From Salticus scenicus (lineage: Eukaryota; Arthropoda; Arachnida; Araneae; Salticidae): 64,000 bases of DNA. A model generated the notes under the pieces. The model made no database searches. It saw nothing but the letters and a program-made list of their open reading frames with translations, and was not told the origin of the DNA. Shown one piece after another: positions 1-9,928 of the stretch. Position numbers and translations under genes: made by a program. The stretch lies in NCBI GenBank assembly GCA_963930645.1, contig OZ005652.1, positions 350,014,602 through 350,078,601 of the forward strand. The letters are read 5' to 3'. Position 1 is the first letter of the stretch. Each line of letters opens with the position of its first letter.

Positions 1-780
1 TAATCCAAATGAAACGAATATGTATTTTTTATATGCACAAAAACGTGTCTCATGTAGAATATGGTAGGAAAGTCATTCACTGTTCGTTTACAGGGCTACA
101 CAAAAGAACTAGATAAAAGTGCGACAATCGTTGCAAATTGATGGAAGTGTATTTCAGGATGGACCATGTATGATTACTATAGGATTATGTTTAGTTGCAC
201 CATGTGGTCTGTATATAATCTTCGAAAGTTAAACAGGGCTGCAAAGATTTAAGCGGTAACATTCTTTTTTGTTGTTAGTGGATGTGCTTTACTAATAATA
301 TTCTACCATTTCCAGGAAAGCTGTTCGGGAGTTGAAATAAATTCCTCATAGAAATATGGTAAATGATGTATGTTTGTCTGTGTCTATTAAAGTGACTTAA
401 AAACGAATAATTTTAGGAGATCCAAATGTTGTATTTTGAAGTGAATATAAGTTTGTTGCTAGAAAAGTTTGATCAAGATTGATAAGTTTCAAGGAATATT
501 GCGTGTGAAAATTGTCTGTATGATTTTAAGTGAACTTTTAATTTTAATATTTAAATTCTATATAAATGTAGGTGCATTAATGAAACGGGGGGTTGAGGGG
601 GGGGGGAGCGGTAGCCCCCCCTCACACAGAACTAATTATCATATAAAACACTTCCGAAGCCTAATTTGAATTGTTTAACATAGGTTTACATTTCAGTACA
701 CGTTATCTTACCTCTTAATTTCCAGCCTGTATTTATAGTATTAAATTTCAGGGTAAGAGAAAGTCTTGTGAGTGGCACAC
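1..780 (-). mobile_element. Family A element, copy A1 (reversed)
   Basis: Non-autonomous interspersed element with no coding capacity. Its 5' inverted repeat, AGGGTAAGAGAAAGT on the plus strand, lies at 750-764, followed outward by the family leader (minus-strand reading GTGCCACTCAC). Reading down to about 390 it matches the copies at 29170 and 42536 closely, including the C-run/G-run block near 590-625. The stretch 60-380 weakly resembles the 3' module of the copies at 58622-61560. The 3' end is off the window or decayed. The 66-codon frame at 469-669 is a by-product of the repeat. Confidence 0.7.
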
Positions 781-1199
781 CGGATTATTTTTTATTATAT
801 CATAAAAATATTAAACCTCCAGTGCAAAGCCCTTTTTATAAAACTTGATATGCACTGCATTTGATGCAACATACTAGAATTAGAAAATAACAAGACCTTC
901 CGGCTTTTTCGGAAGGGTAGGTTGATTTCTTTTTCCTTATCAAGTAGCCGTCATTTTGTTTCAAAATGGCGGCTACAAATTATTAATGCACTTGGTAGAA
1001 ATATTGATGTAGGCTATGCACATATAGAGTTTTAAGCAAATCGGTTCATAAATACACTTTTATGTGAATTTAAAATTTTCAAGTGGCCGGCGCTAGGAAA
1101 AAAAATGGGGGGTTAAGTTGAGAAATATATGAAATGCGTTTGTGAGATAAGTCTACTGTACACACATAGTTCGAATTAATTCAAAATCTCAAAAGTCAT
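781..1199. other. Intergenic, two short hairpins
   Basis: No gene seen. A short hairpin occurs at about 896-917, with ACCTTCCG facing CGGAAGGGT. A second, at 947-973, has 12-base arms GCCGTCATTTTG and CAAAATGGCGGC with one mismatch. The second carries the ATGGCGG motif that recurs throughout the adjacent tandem array. Confidence 0.5.
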
Positions 1200-2169
1200 T
1201 GTGTTGAAAAATTAAGTGGCTGCCACTTCGATAAAAATGGCAGAGAAAGTTGCTCATCTAAGATATCGTTGCAAATTTGAAAATAATTATTTTTTGTAGA
1301 AATTCTTTCAAAGAGGCTTAGTAAGTTGATAAAATGTTAGTTTCCTGCATTTCTAGTTTGTTTTACCATTAAAATAGTCTAATTTTACCTTAAAAACGCA
1401 TTAAAAAGATCCAGAAACGCATGTAATGGATTTGGCGCCAAATTTGGCGACTTTTGCTCTATGGCGACTTTTTTGGCGACTTTTGGCGAGAAAATATTTA
1501 TTATCGATATACCAAAGATGGACGCAATAACGTGATTGGTTCATGAGTTACGTGAATTTTCTAAATTTTTGTTGTTTGAATGATAAATCCATTTTTTTAC
1601 TTTGATTTGAATTGATTAAGTAGTTCTAAAGTTCCAGCAAACACATCGAAGATATTTGAAACATAGGTTACTGTCCAACTGTGGTTTAAATCAGTGCCGT
1701 GTTTCAAAAGTTATTATTATGGCAAATTTTCAAGTGGCAGTCTAAGTGGCTGCGACTTGTAAAACAAAATAGCAAAACAACTTGCACATCGAAATCATCC
1801 AGTATATTTGTACGATAAGTTCATTGTCCAGTTCTAGTTTAAATTAAATCAGAATTTCAAAAATTATAATCATAAGAAATTTTCAGGTGGCACCACTTGT
1901 AAAAAAAATGTGGAGTGAGATGCCTAGCGAACTTATCTGAGATATTTGAATGATAAATCCACTATCCAAATTTGAAGCGAATTGATTCTGTCTCACTAAA
2001 GTTACCATAATGATAAATTTTCAAGTGGCCGCCACTTGAAAATAAAATTGCGGATCAAGTCATCAAGTGAACTTATCCTAGGTATTTGAACCAAAAGTTC
2101 ACTAATCAGCATTTATTTGAATCAGTTTAGTATTTTAAAAGTTATCGTGATGGCATATTTTCAAGTGGC
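1200..2169. repeat. Diverged ~150-160 bp repeat units flanking the 320 bp array
   Basis: Degenerate copies of the downstream array. Each carries a short palindrome of the form AAGTGG-CCACTT followed by an A-rich ATGGCGG-like stretch and 'agatatttg' (near 1210, 1740, 1885, 2025). Spacing is near 150 bp, about half the mature unit, which suggests the later 320 bp unit is a dimer. At 1432-1490 there is a separate short run of about five TGGCGACTTTT-like repeats. Confidence 0.6.
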
Positions 2170-3900
2170 AGTGTGATTTCAAGAGGCTGGAACTTAAACA
2201 CAAGATGTCGGGACAAGTTGCCTAGTGAAAACATTCAAGATAATTATATGATAATATCACTGTCAAAATTTGGTTCGATTTGAAGTATTATTTCAAAAGT
2301 TATCGTGATTTTAAATGTTCAAGTGGGAGCCTGATTTCAAGTGACCGCGCTTAACTTAAGATATCTGCCACTTTATTAAAAATGGCGGATATAGTTTATT
2401 AATGAACTTCATTGAGATACTTATGTGGTCTGTATTTACATCAAAATTCAAACAATTTCGGAATACGCTTTTTACAATTTAAATTTGAAATTTTCAAGTT
2501 GCCTCCACTTGAAAACAAAATGGCGGAGCAACTTGGTTAACAAACTCATGTAAGATATTTATAAGATAAGTTAAGACACTGTTCAAATTTGGTTCCACTT
2601 GGAGTATTATTTCGGAAGTTATCATGGTTTTAAATTTTCAAGTGGTGGCCTGATTTCAAGCGGTCCCGCTTAACTTAAGATATCCACCACTTTATTAAAA
2701 ATGGCGGTTAAAGTTCATTAATAAAGTTATTTGAGACACTTGTGTAATCTATGTATACATCAAAATTAAAAAAAAATTCGGAATACGCTTTTTACAATTT
2801 GAATTTGAAATTTTCAAGTGGTCTCCACTTGAAAACAAAATGGCGGAGCAACTTGGTTAACAAACTCATCCAAGATATTTATAAGATAAGTTAAGACACT
2901 ATTCAAATTTGGTTCGATTTGGAGTATTCTTTCGGAAGTTATAGGGATTTAAAATTTTCAAGTGGTCCCGCTTAACTTAAGATATCTGCCACTTTATTAA
3001 AAATGGCGGACATAGTTTATTAATAAACTTCATTGAGATCCTTATGTGGTCTGTATTTACATCAAAATTCAAACAATTTCGAAATACGCTTTTTACAATT
3101 TAAATTTGAAATTTTCAAGTGGTCTCCACTTGAAAACAAAATGGCGCAGCAACTTGGTTAACAAACTCATCTAAGATATTTATAACATAAGTTAAGACAC
3201 TGTTCAGATTTGGTTCCATTTGGAGTATTATTTCGGAAGTTATCATGGTTTTAAATTTTCAAGTGGTGGCCTAATTTCAAGTGGTCCCACTTAACTTAAG
3301 ATATCAGCCACTTTATTAAAAATGGCGGATAAAGTTCATTAATAAAGTTATTTGAGAAACTTGTGTAATCTATGTATACATCAAAATTAAAAAAAATTCG
3401 GAATACGCTTTTTACAATTTGATATTGAAATTTTCAAGTGGTCTCCACTTGAAAACAAAATGGCGGAGCAACTTAGTTAACAAATCATCTAAGATATTTA
3501 TAAGATAAGTTAAGACACTGTTCAAATTTGGTTCGATTTGGAGTATTATTTCGGAAGTTATAGGGATTTTAAATTTTCAAGTCGTAGCCTGATTTCAAGT
3601 GGTCCCGCTTAACTTAAAATATCTGCCACTTTATTGAAAATGGCGGATAAACTTCATTAATAAACATCATTGAGACCCTCATGTGACCTGTATTTACAAC
3701 AAAATTCAAGCAAATCTTGCTTTAAATATGCTTTTTACAATGTCGGTTTGAAATTTTCAAGTGGCTGCCACTTGAAAACAAAAAGTCGGAGCAACTTGGT
3801 TAACGAACTCACCCAAGATATTTATAAGATTAGTTCACTGTCTAAATTTGGTTCGATTTCGAGTATTATTTCGGGAGCTATCGTGATGACAAAATTTTCA
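2170..3900. repeat. Tandem array, ~320 bp unit, about five copies
   Basis: The landmark CAAGTGG...CCACTTG followed by AAAACAAAATGGCGG recurs at about 2495, 2814, 3115, 3435 and 3758, giving spacings of about 319, 301, 320 and 323 bp. The other half of each unit carries the 'ccacttta...aaaATGGCGGat' landmark near 2370, 2688, 2985, 3308 and 3625, in the same orientation. Neighbouring copies differ by scattered substitutions and small indels, so the array is homogenised but not new. No gene: an 86-codon frame at 3670-3930 runs through the last unit and is spurious. Confidence 0.85.
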
Positions 3901-4724
3901 TTATATATATTTATATATATATATAGATAGATAAACGAAGTGATTGCAATAGGTCGATTTCTAAAGAAATCACCCTAAAAATTAATTATCTAAGTCTAAT
4001 GAAATAAGATCATTTTTTGCTCTTTTAGTTGTAAATGTGCATGCGCTGATAAATTTTCATTTGCATAATTCATTAACCAAAACTATTGAACTACTCATAT
4101 CAAAGTTCCAATTAAATAACGTAAAAATTCAAAGAGTTCTCACTGGTAGAATGAACTAATATTCAATTCCTCTTAAAGAAAAAAAAAAAAAAGCAAAACT
4201 ATAAGACATGTTACCCAGCTTTTTATTTTGATACAATCAGTGGTAAAATAATTTTAGCTAATTGTGAATAAATATGGGAAAAAAACGCTTGTCATTTTCT
4301 TTTTCTCTTTGAGAGGAACTGAAATTTATTTCGCTCTATTGATGATAATTTTTTGAAATTTCACAATAGTTGTTTGGGGTTTTCATAATGTAATACCTCA
4401 ATTCGTTTGGCTAATGAATTATGTAAATGAAATTACGTAATGATTGCTTACGCGCGTATAAAAATTTAGTAAAAACACTCATATTTCATTAGGTACTTAA
4501 TATTTTTATACTCTTATTGTAGTGTATGTTGTGTCTAACGTAGTATATGTCAAGTGTTGCAAAATGGCTTTGCTTTGGGTTTTATATCTTGCATGTTACA
4601 ATAAAAAAGAGGCAATTTTTTGAAGAAATCTTTATATATCCATGAATATATGCTCTAGTCTCGTACAAATTAATACAGATATCTAAAGAAGCCTTATTAT
4701 CCTATGCTTAAGCCAGAATGCATT
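3901..4724. repeat. AT-rich spacer with a possible ~450 bp inverted-repeat element
   Basis: A (TA)n tract lies at 3902-3926. CATTTGCATAATTCATTA near 4058 is matched in reverse complement by the stretch around 4405-4435, and weaker pairing continues outward to about 4030 and 4480. This could be an old MITE, but no target duplication was identified. Nothing else seen to 4724. Confidence 0.35.
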
Positions 4725-4954
4725 TTAACCCCTTAACGCACGCTGTCCTCGCTGCGAGGACGCAAAATTTAAGATCCAGCTGCAAAAATTCATCCCGGAA
4801 ATTTTTTAGCAAAAATTCACGTTTATAACATAACAGAAAAGGACGGTTTTTTAAACCTTAAAATTTAAAATTTCTTTTAGTTTAATTTAGTTCATGAATT
4901 CCGGTGGCAGTATAATTTAAATGTTTTAAATTGTCTTGCGCCGCAAAGGGTTAA
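4725..4954. mobile_element. piggyBac-like MITE
   Basis: A 230 bp segment bounded by TTAA on both sides (4725-4728 and 4951-4954). The right end, read inward, is TTAACCCTTTGCGGCGC and the left end is TTAACCCCTTAACGCACGC. This fits the TTAA target and CCC-type termini known for piggyBac-derived MITEs. The inverted repeats are imperfect and there is no coding capacity. Confidence 0.5.
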
Positions 4955-5949
4955 GGATCACATTTTACAGCCTGATTTCAAACACTGTGTATTCTTTTTA
5001 ATTTTTTAATGGTCCCCTTTTTTCTTTTGGGAAAAAACTTTCGCTGAAATACATGAAATATAACATGTTTTATTTTTCTTTATAGTCCTTAAATTGTAAG
5101 GTAGTTTGTCAAGTACTATTGAATATAATTCGACGAAACGTCAGAAATCGAAAGGGTCGGTCAAACATGAAAAGTAGTGTATTATTTTTAAGAAAGTAAA
5201 TATACTCTACCCATTAATGAGGATATGCTATGCGTAAATACGCCCATTTTATAAATGCAAAATAAATCTATTTAATATAAAACATTACAAATCCTTATAT
5301 TATTATAAACAAAATTTAAACGTGTATTTAATCACAATGTCGATGCGCATAGCTGTCAACTTTTACACTTTTTGGCTATGTGAAAATAGAAAGTTTTTGC
5401 ATATTTCTGTAACGTAATAATATTTGCATATTTCTGTAATGAAATAAAATAAAAACTATATTAAGATTTTCCGATAGTAAAAAAATCGTAAAAGTTGATA
5501 AGTATGATTGCAAAAAAGTTGTTTGACTTCAATAAAACAATTATAGGACAAGAACATCATTGCTTTCATGTTATAAAATTTTAAACTGAAGTGATAAATT
5601 GTTATTTTAATGTATAAAACTGGATTTATTAAATCTAATAATAAGTATATTATATTGTTAAATTTTTAACGTCCTATGGGGAATTATATTTTTGACGTAC
5701 ATTTTAAACCTTTTGACAAGTTCGAATAATTCCATAGCTAAGTATCGAATGCAGATAAGAAATTCAAAGCGATAAATTTGCCTGTTAATTGCGATTCAAA
5801 CTTTTGTGATAAAAGATTATTTCTTTTCTTTTCTCTCTCATCCAGAAAAATCTGTATTCTAATATTGTGAGGAAGAGAGATTCAGTAAATAATTAACATC
5901 AGTATATTTTCTATAAATTTTTTTTAAAAATGTAAATATTGTGAAGAAT
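4955..5949. other. AT-rich intergenic, nothing recognised
   Basis: No open frame of note and no recognised repeat. A short direct repeat, 'gcatatttctgtaa', occurs near 5398 and 5426. Confidence 0.5.
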
Positions 5950-6012
5950 TTTGGACCATTAATTTTCTCGCGGACCACTAGTGGTCCATGAATCACCGTT
6001 TGCCGACCACTG
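5950..6012 (-). mobile_element. hAT-like terminus (solo end)
   Basis: Read on the minus strand from 6012, the sequence starts CAGTGGTCGGCAAACGGTG, which resembles the CAG-starting termini of hAT superfamily elements. It encloses a perfect palindrome GGACCACTAGTGGTCC at 5972-5987. No partner end was found nearby, so this is probably a fragment. Confidence 0.45.
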
Positions 6013-6310
6013 ATTTAATGGCTGTTTCCCTTAGAATAAAAAAATCTGTAGTCGAGAGTATTGTGATGCTACATTATGGAAATTTCTGTGTTTATGGTTT
6101 TATTTGAGTTTTCGGAAATTGCCAGATTTAACAACTTTTTACTTTAAGTATTTTTCAATATAAAAAAAATACGTGTGTGTATAAAATCGAAAAAATGCAT
6201 AAAAAATAAAAGTATTTTTAAATATCTTCTTGACATCGTAAGAAAGTATTTTTTTATTCTATAAATCTGGATAATCATATCTTTCGAATTATACCGTTTT
6301 CAAACCTCCA

Positions 6311-6766
6311 CACTGAGAAAAAATTCTGTAACTGACATCTAGAATCTGAATTGTGGTTCTAGAAAAAATAGTTCCATGTCATCCTTATAAATTCTAGTCC
6401 CCTTGTAAAGCGAGTTCTAGAAGCTCCTATTAGAATTCTAGAGCGTTTGCCTATTATCGAGGGCAAAGTTATTTAAAAATCTCTGAAAATAAATGAGACT
6501 ACCAGAGGCGAGTTTCAGCAACTATAATCTTTGTTTATTACCCAATTCTAGAAAATCAAGCGAGAATTTCTCGCAATACAAAAGATTCAGAATATTGTTT
6601 CACTATCTAGAAATGTGTAAACTAGAAATTCTCGATCATTTCGTCTATTCAGTTTATTGGTGCCTTATGCGCATAGCTCGAAAATCTATATTTCTAGTTA
6701 AAGGATTTAAAAAATGGCCACTTATTCATTATAGTGGAAGGCGGTATATATTTTTTTTTCTCAGTG
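6311..6766. mobile_element. MITE with CACTGAGAAAAAA termini
   Basis: A 456 bp element bounded by a 13 bp inverted repeat: CACTGAGAAAAAA at 6311 and TTTTTTCTCAGTG ending at 6766. Its interior is enriched for TCTAGAA/TTCTAGA motifs (about ten). The 94-codon frame at 6493-6777 runs through the element and has no recognisable domain. No clear target duplication could be chosen by eye. Confidence 0.6.
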
Positions 6767-8169
6767 TACTCCCATAATTGATATGTTAAAAGTGTACCAC
6801 AAATTTCATGCTTGCCTATTAATATATAGATGTTGGACAGAAGTTATTGAAGAATTAAATTTCACTCCAACAGCTAACCCTCATTATGCATTTTATTTTA
6901 TAAAGATTTTAAAATTTCTAAAAAATTTTGCCTACAAATAAAATAAAATGCAGAATGTATGTGCTGTGCTATCTGATTATAACAAATTTTAAGATAAAAC
7001 AATTTTTAGGAAAATTTGTATTTTAACGAAAATAAATAAATAAATAAATAAATAAATAAAATAAATAAATAAATAAAATAAATAAATAAATAAATAAAAA
7101 TAAATAAATAAATTACGATGAAACGTAAATCACTTAAATAAATGTTGAAAAAATCAATATGTGCTGCTTCTTTTGCTTATCTCTCTCATCTAATTTCAGT
7201 TTATTTTGTTACATGATAATATTTTAAAAATAACTAAATTTGAAAAAAGAAAAAGGGGGAGGACGAGCAAAAACATTTTTAGCATATTTAAATTCCTCGA
7301 AATTTGGCTTTTTTTTTTTTTTTTTTTTTTTTATAAAGAAATTATTCATAATTGAATAGAAACATTAATAAGAAGATCTTTAAAATTATATTTTTAATAT
7401 GAGTTTTTCGGAAAAATGCATTTTACTTAATGTATTTTCCATTATTAACTTATTAAAAATAAATTGCTTTTGCTTTCCAAGACGCTTCATAATTTTTATT
7501 TCGAGAAATTAAATTTACATAATCTGAACACATTAGAATTGTGGAAAATAAATCGATTAAGTATATGTAGGGTTCGTACAATAATTGGATTTCCTTTCTT
7601 TTTTCTATACCACCAATTTTCTCCACCAATTTTTTTTTCTATACAAAAGTCTATAAATTTAAGATGATTTTTATTGTTAAAAAATTCTGTTAGGCGACTC
7701 TTTGGATAAATAAATAAATAAATAAATAAACAAATAAATAAACGGGTCCGTATGAATAGTGTATATATATATTCATTTAATATACAAGCTTCCGTTGATC
7801 TTATTATAATTAATTTAGATTCAAGAAATAACATAAAGCTTTTTAGCCTTCATGAATGTTGAACAATTTTAATATATTTGCTTTATAAAGTTTCTGTTTA
7901 ATACTCATATTTAAATGATGTAGAAATAATAGAATTATGAAAGTGGTAATTTCTAAAGTTAATATATATATATATATATAAGATGTAAAAGGTATTTTAC
8001 TCTGTCTTCAGACATTAGTGGTTTAGACCACAAACTATTTATTATTACTATTATTATTTTTTTAGAAAAGGAGTCCTGTTGCTTTCAGACATGGAGAAAA
8101 CGTCATCACAATTTGCAACACACCTTGCTTAGATGCCAACTCTTCAATTCCTTAACATTACTTTAAAAA
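6767..8169. repeat. AT-rich intergenic with microsatellites
   Basis: Contains interrupted (AAAT)n at 7031-7112, a T run at 7309-7332, a second (AAAT)n at 7705-7744 and (TA)n at 7962-7980. No gene: the open frames on both strands at 7464-7834 cross these tracts and look like chance. Confidence 0.7.
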
Positions 8170-8410
8170 GTTCCATTAAAATAGCCCCAAGACAATTTAA
8201 CCCGACAAAATAGCCTGTGGACAAGAAAACCATGACAAAATAGCACTGACAACTTGAGAGCAAAAAACACCCCCAAGACAATATAGTCTTTACAAAAAAG
8301 CTCCAACAAGATAGCCCCAACAAAAGAACTCCAAAAAATAGTCCCAGGATAAATTAGCCACGATAAAACAGCTCCAGGATAAATTAGCCCTAGGAAAAAA
8401 TACCCCTGAT
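8170..8410. repeat. Degenerate ~17 bp minisatellite (ATAGCCCCA...ACAA)
   Basis: A run of short imperfect repeats with consensus close to 'acaaaATAGCCCCAag'. The units ATAGCC, ATAGTC and TTAGCC recur every 15-20 bases. No coding sense. Confidence 0.6.
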
Positions 8411-8769
8411 TAATTTTTTAAAACACCTTTTCTAATTAATATAAATATTAGCTCGTCTTTCACTCTGTTTTTATAATTGCATCCTGAAATGTTGGAAAGT
8501 GTTAAATCGATAATGCATGATGTATGATTTTAATTTCGTGTTACATAAAGTTTAACGAATTATTAAAAAGACGAGGTGGACTGAGCTGCAACAAATATTT
8601 TTAGAAATCGGTACAAATATTGAGAAATTTTGCAGCAAATTTCTGAAAATAGTGGTTGCAGCTAAACTGATTAAATTGCACCATTATTATTATTTATTTA
8701 TTTATTTATTTGTGTGTGTGTACGTTTAATGTTATTCTTAAAAGTATATTATTAGTTTTCTTTCGCTTT
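8411..8769. other. AT-rich intergenic
   Basis: Nothing recognised apart from a short ATT/TTTA tract near 8684-8712. Confidence 0.4.
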
Positions 8770-9850
8770 ATTTTTTAAACCGATTTCAAAAAATTTGGAG
8801 GTTCTCAATTCAAAGCGTATGTTTTTTTTTTTTTTTTTATTAGCTTATAACTTCTGAACGGATGATCCGATTTTGATACTTTTTGTTTTATTGTAAAAAG
8901 TCTTGGTCTGAAATAGGTCCCATTGTAATTTCTTTACGATCAAAAGAAAATACAGGGCGCTCAAAAAAGTCAGTCCTGATTCTTTTAACTGCTGAACGGC
9001 TGTAGCTGTAGTCATAAAATTGATATGTAGGTATAGTAAAGTGGCCATGCGATACGCGATTCAACCACCTACAGAGCCACCTGGTGGAAAACAGCGGAGT
9101 TAGCGTTCCTATCTCGGAAACGGTTCAAAATAGGGGAAAAAAGTGAATTATAAAATTGTAGAGCATCGTCTATTTAGTACGAAAAGACAGTTTGTAAACA
9201 TTAATGCTAAAAATAGAACGCTTAAAACGTGCCCTTGTTTGTTCATAGTTTTCTATTTTGTGTACACTTGAACGACATTGCGCACGTTGCAGCGTAGCGG
9301 GTGACGTGCTATGTAAAATTCAAAGTATGGTTATTGTAAGCAGTCACATCGATTGACGCATAGACGTTTTAAACCAACTTCATAATGGCAGAGGTTCTCA
9401 ATACAAACCATGTTTCTTGTTGTTTTTGTTGAAATTTGTTAGCTTATAACTTCATAAGAGATGCTTTAATTTTAATATTTTTTTTTTTGTTGTCGTAACG
9501 ATCTTGGCCTGAAATAGGTTTCATAATGATTTCAATAAGATTTAAACAAATTACAAGATACAAAAGTCTGTCTAACTCTAACTGCTGAACACATGCAGCT
9601 ACACTGGCAAAAATAGTACGCAAGTATCGTAAAGTGGCAATACATTACGAGATGCAACTGCTTACAGCGCCACCTAGTGGGAACAGAGCAAAGTTAGCGT
9701 TTCTATCTCGAAAACAGTACAAGGTACGAGAGAAAAGTAAATTACAAAGTTGTACAGCATCAATGATTTAGTACGGAAACACACCTTGTAGACATATGTG
9801 CTAAAAACAAGATGTTTAAATCTATTTGTTTGCAGTTTTCTGCACTCTAA
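8770..9850. repeat. Diverged ~600 bp direct duplication
   Basis: The block from 'gaggttctcaat' near 8798 recurs from about 9395. Matching landmarks keep their order: 'agcttataacttc', 'cttgg(t/c)ctgaaatagg', 'aactgctgaac', 'gccacct(g/a)g(t)gg' and 'gttagcgtt(c/t)ctatctcg'. Each copy holds one CTCF-like motif (9072-9087 and 9665-9680). No element termini or conserved frame found. Confidence 0.65.
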
Positions 9851-9928
9851 ACAAATAAAAAATCCCCTTTATTTCGATGTTGAAACTTCTGTCCGTCATG
9901 TGCAATGCATATTTTGCTCATTGAAAAT

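Noticed and set aside
5972..5987. Palindrome GGACCACTAGTGGTCC as an operator-like site
   Set aside because: It lies within a hAT-like terminus, where such dyads are common.
6493..6777. 94-codon frame inside the CACTGAG MITE
   Set aside because: No similarity to a transposase, and MITEs of this size are non-coding.
7496..7834. 112-residue minus-strand frame with hydrophobic segments
   Set aside because: It spans an (AAAT)n tract translated as LFIY repeats; no domain.
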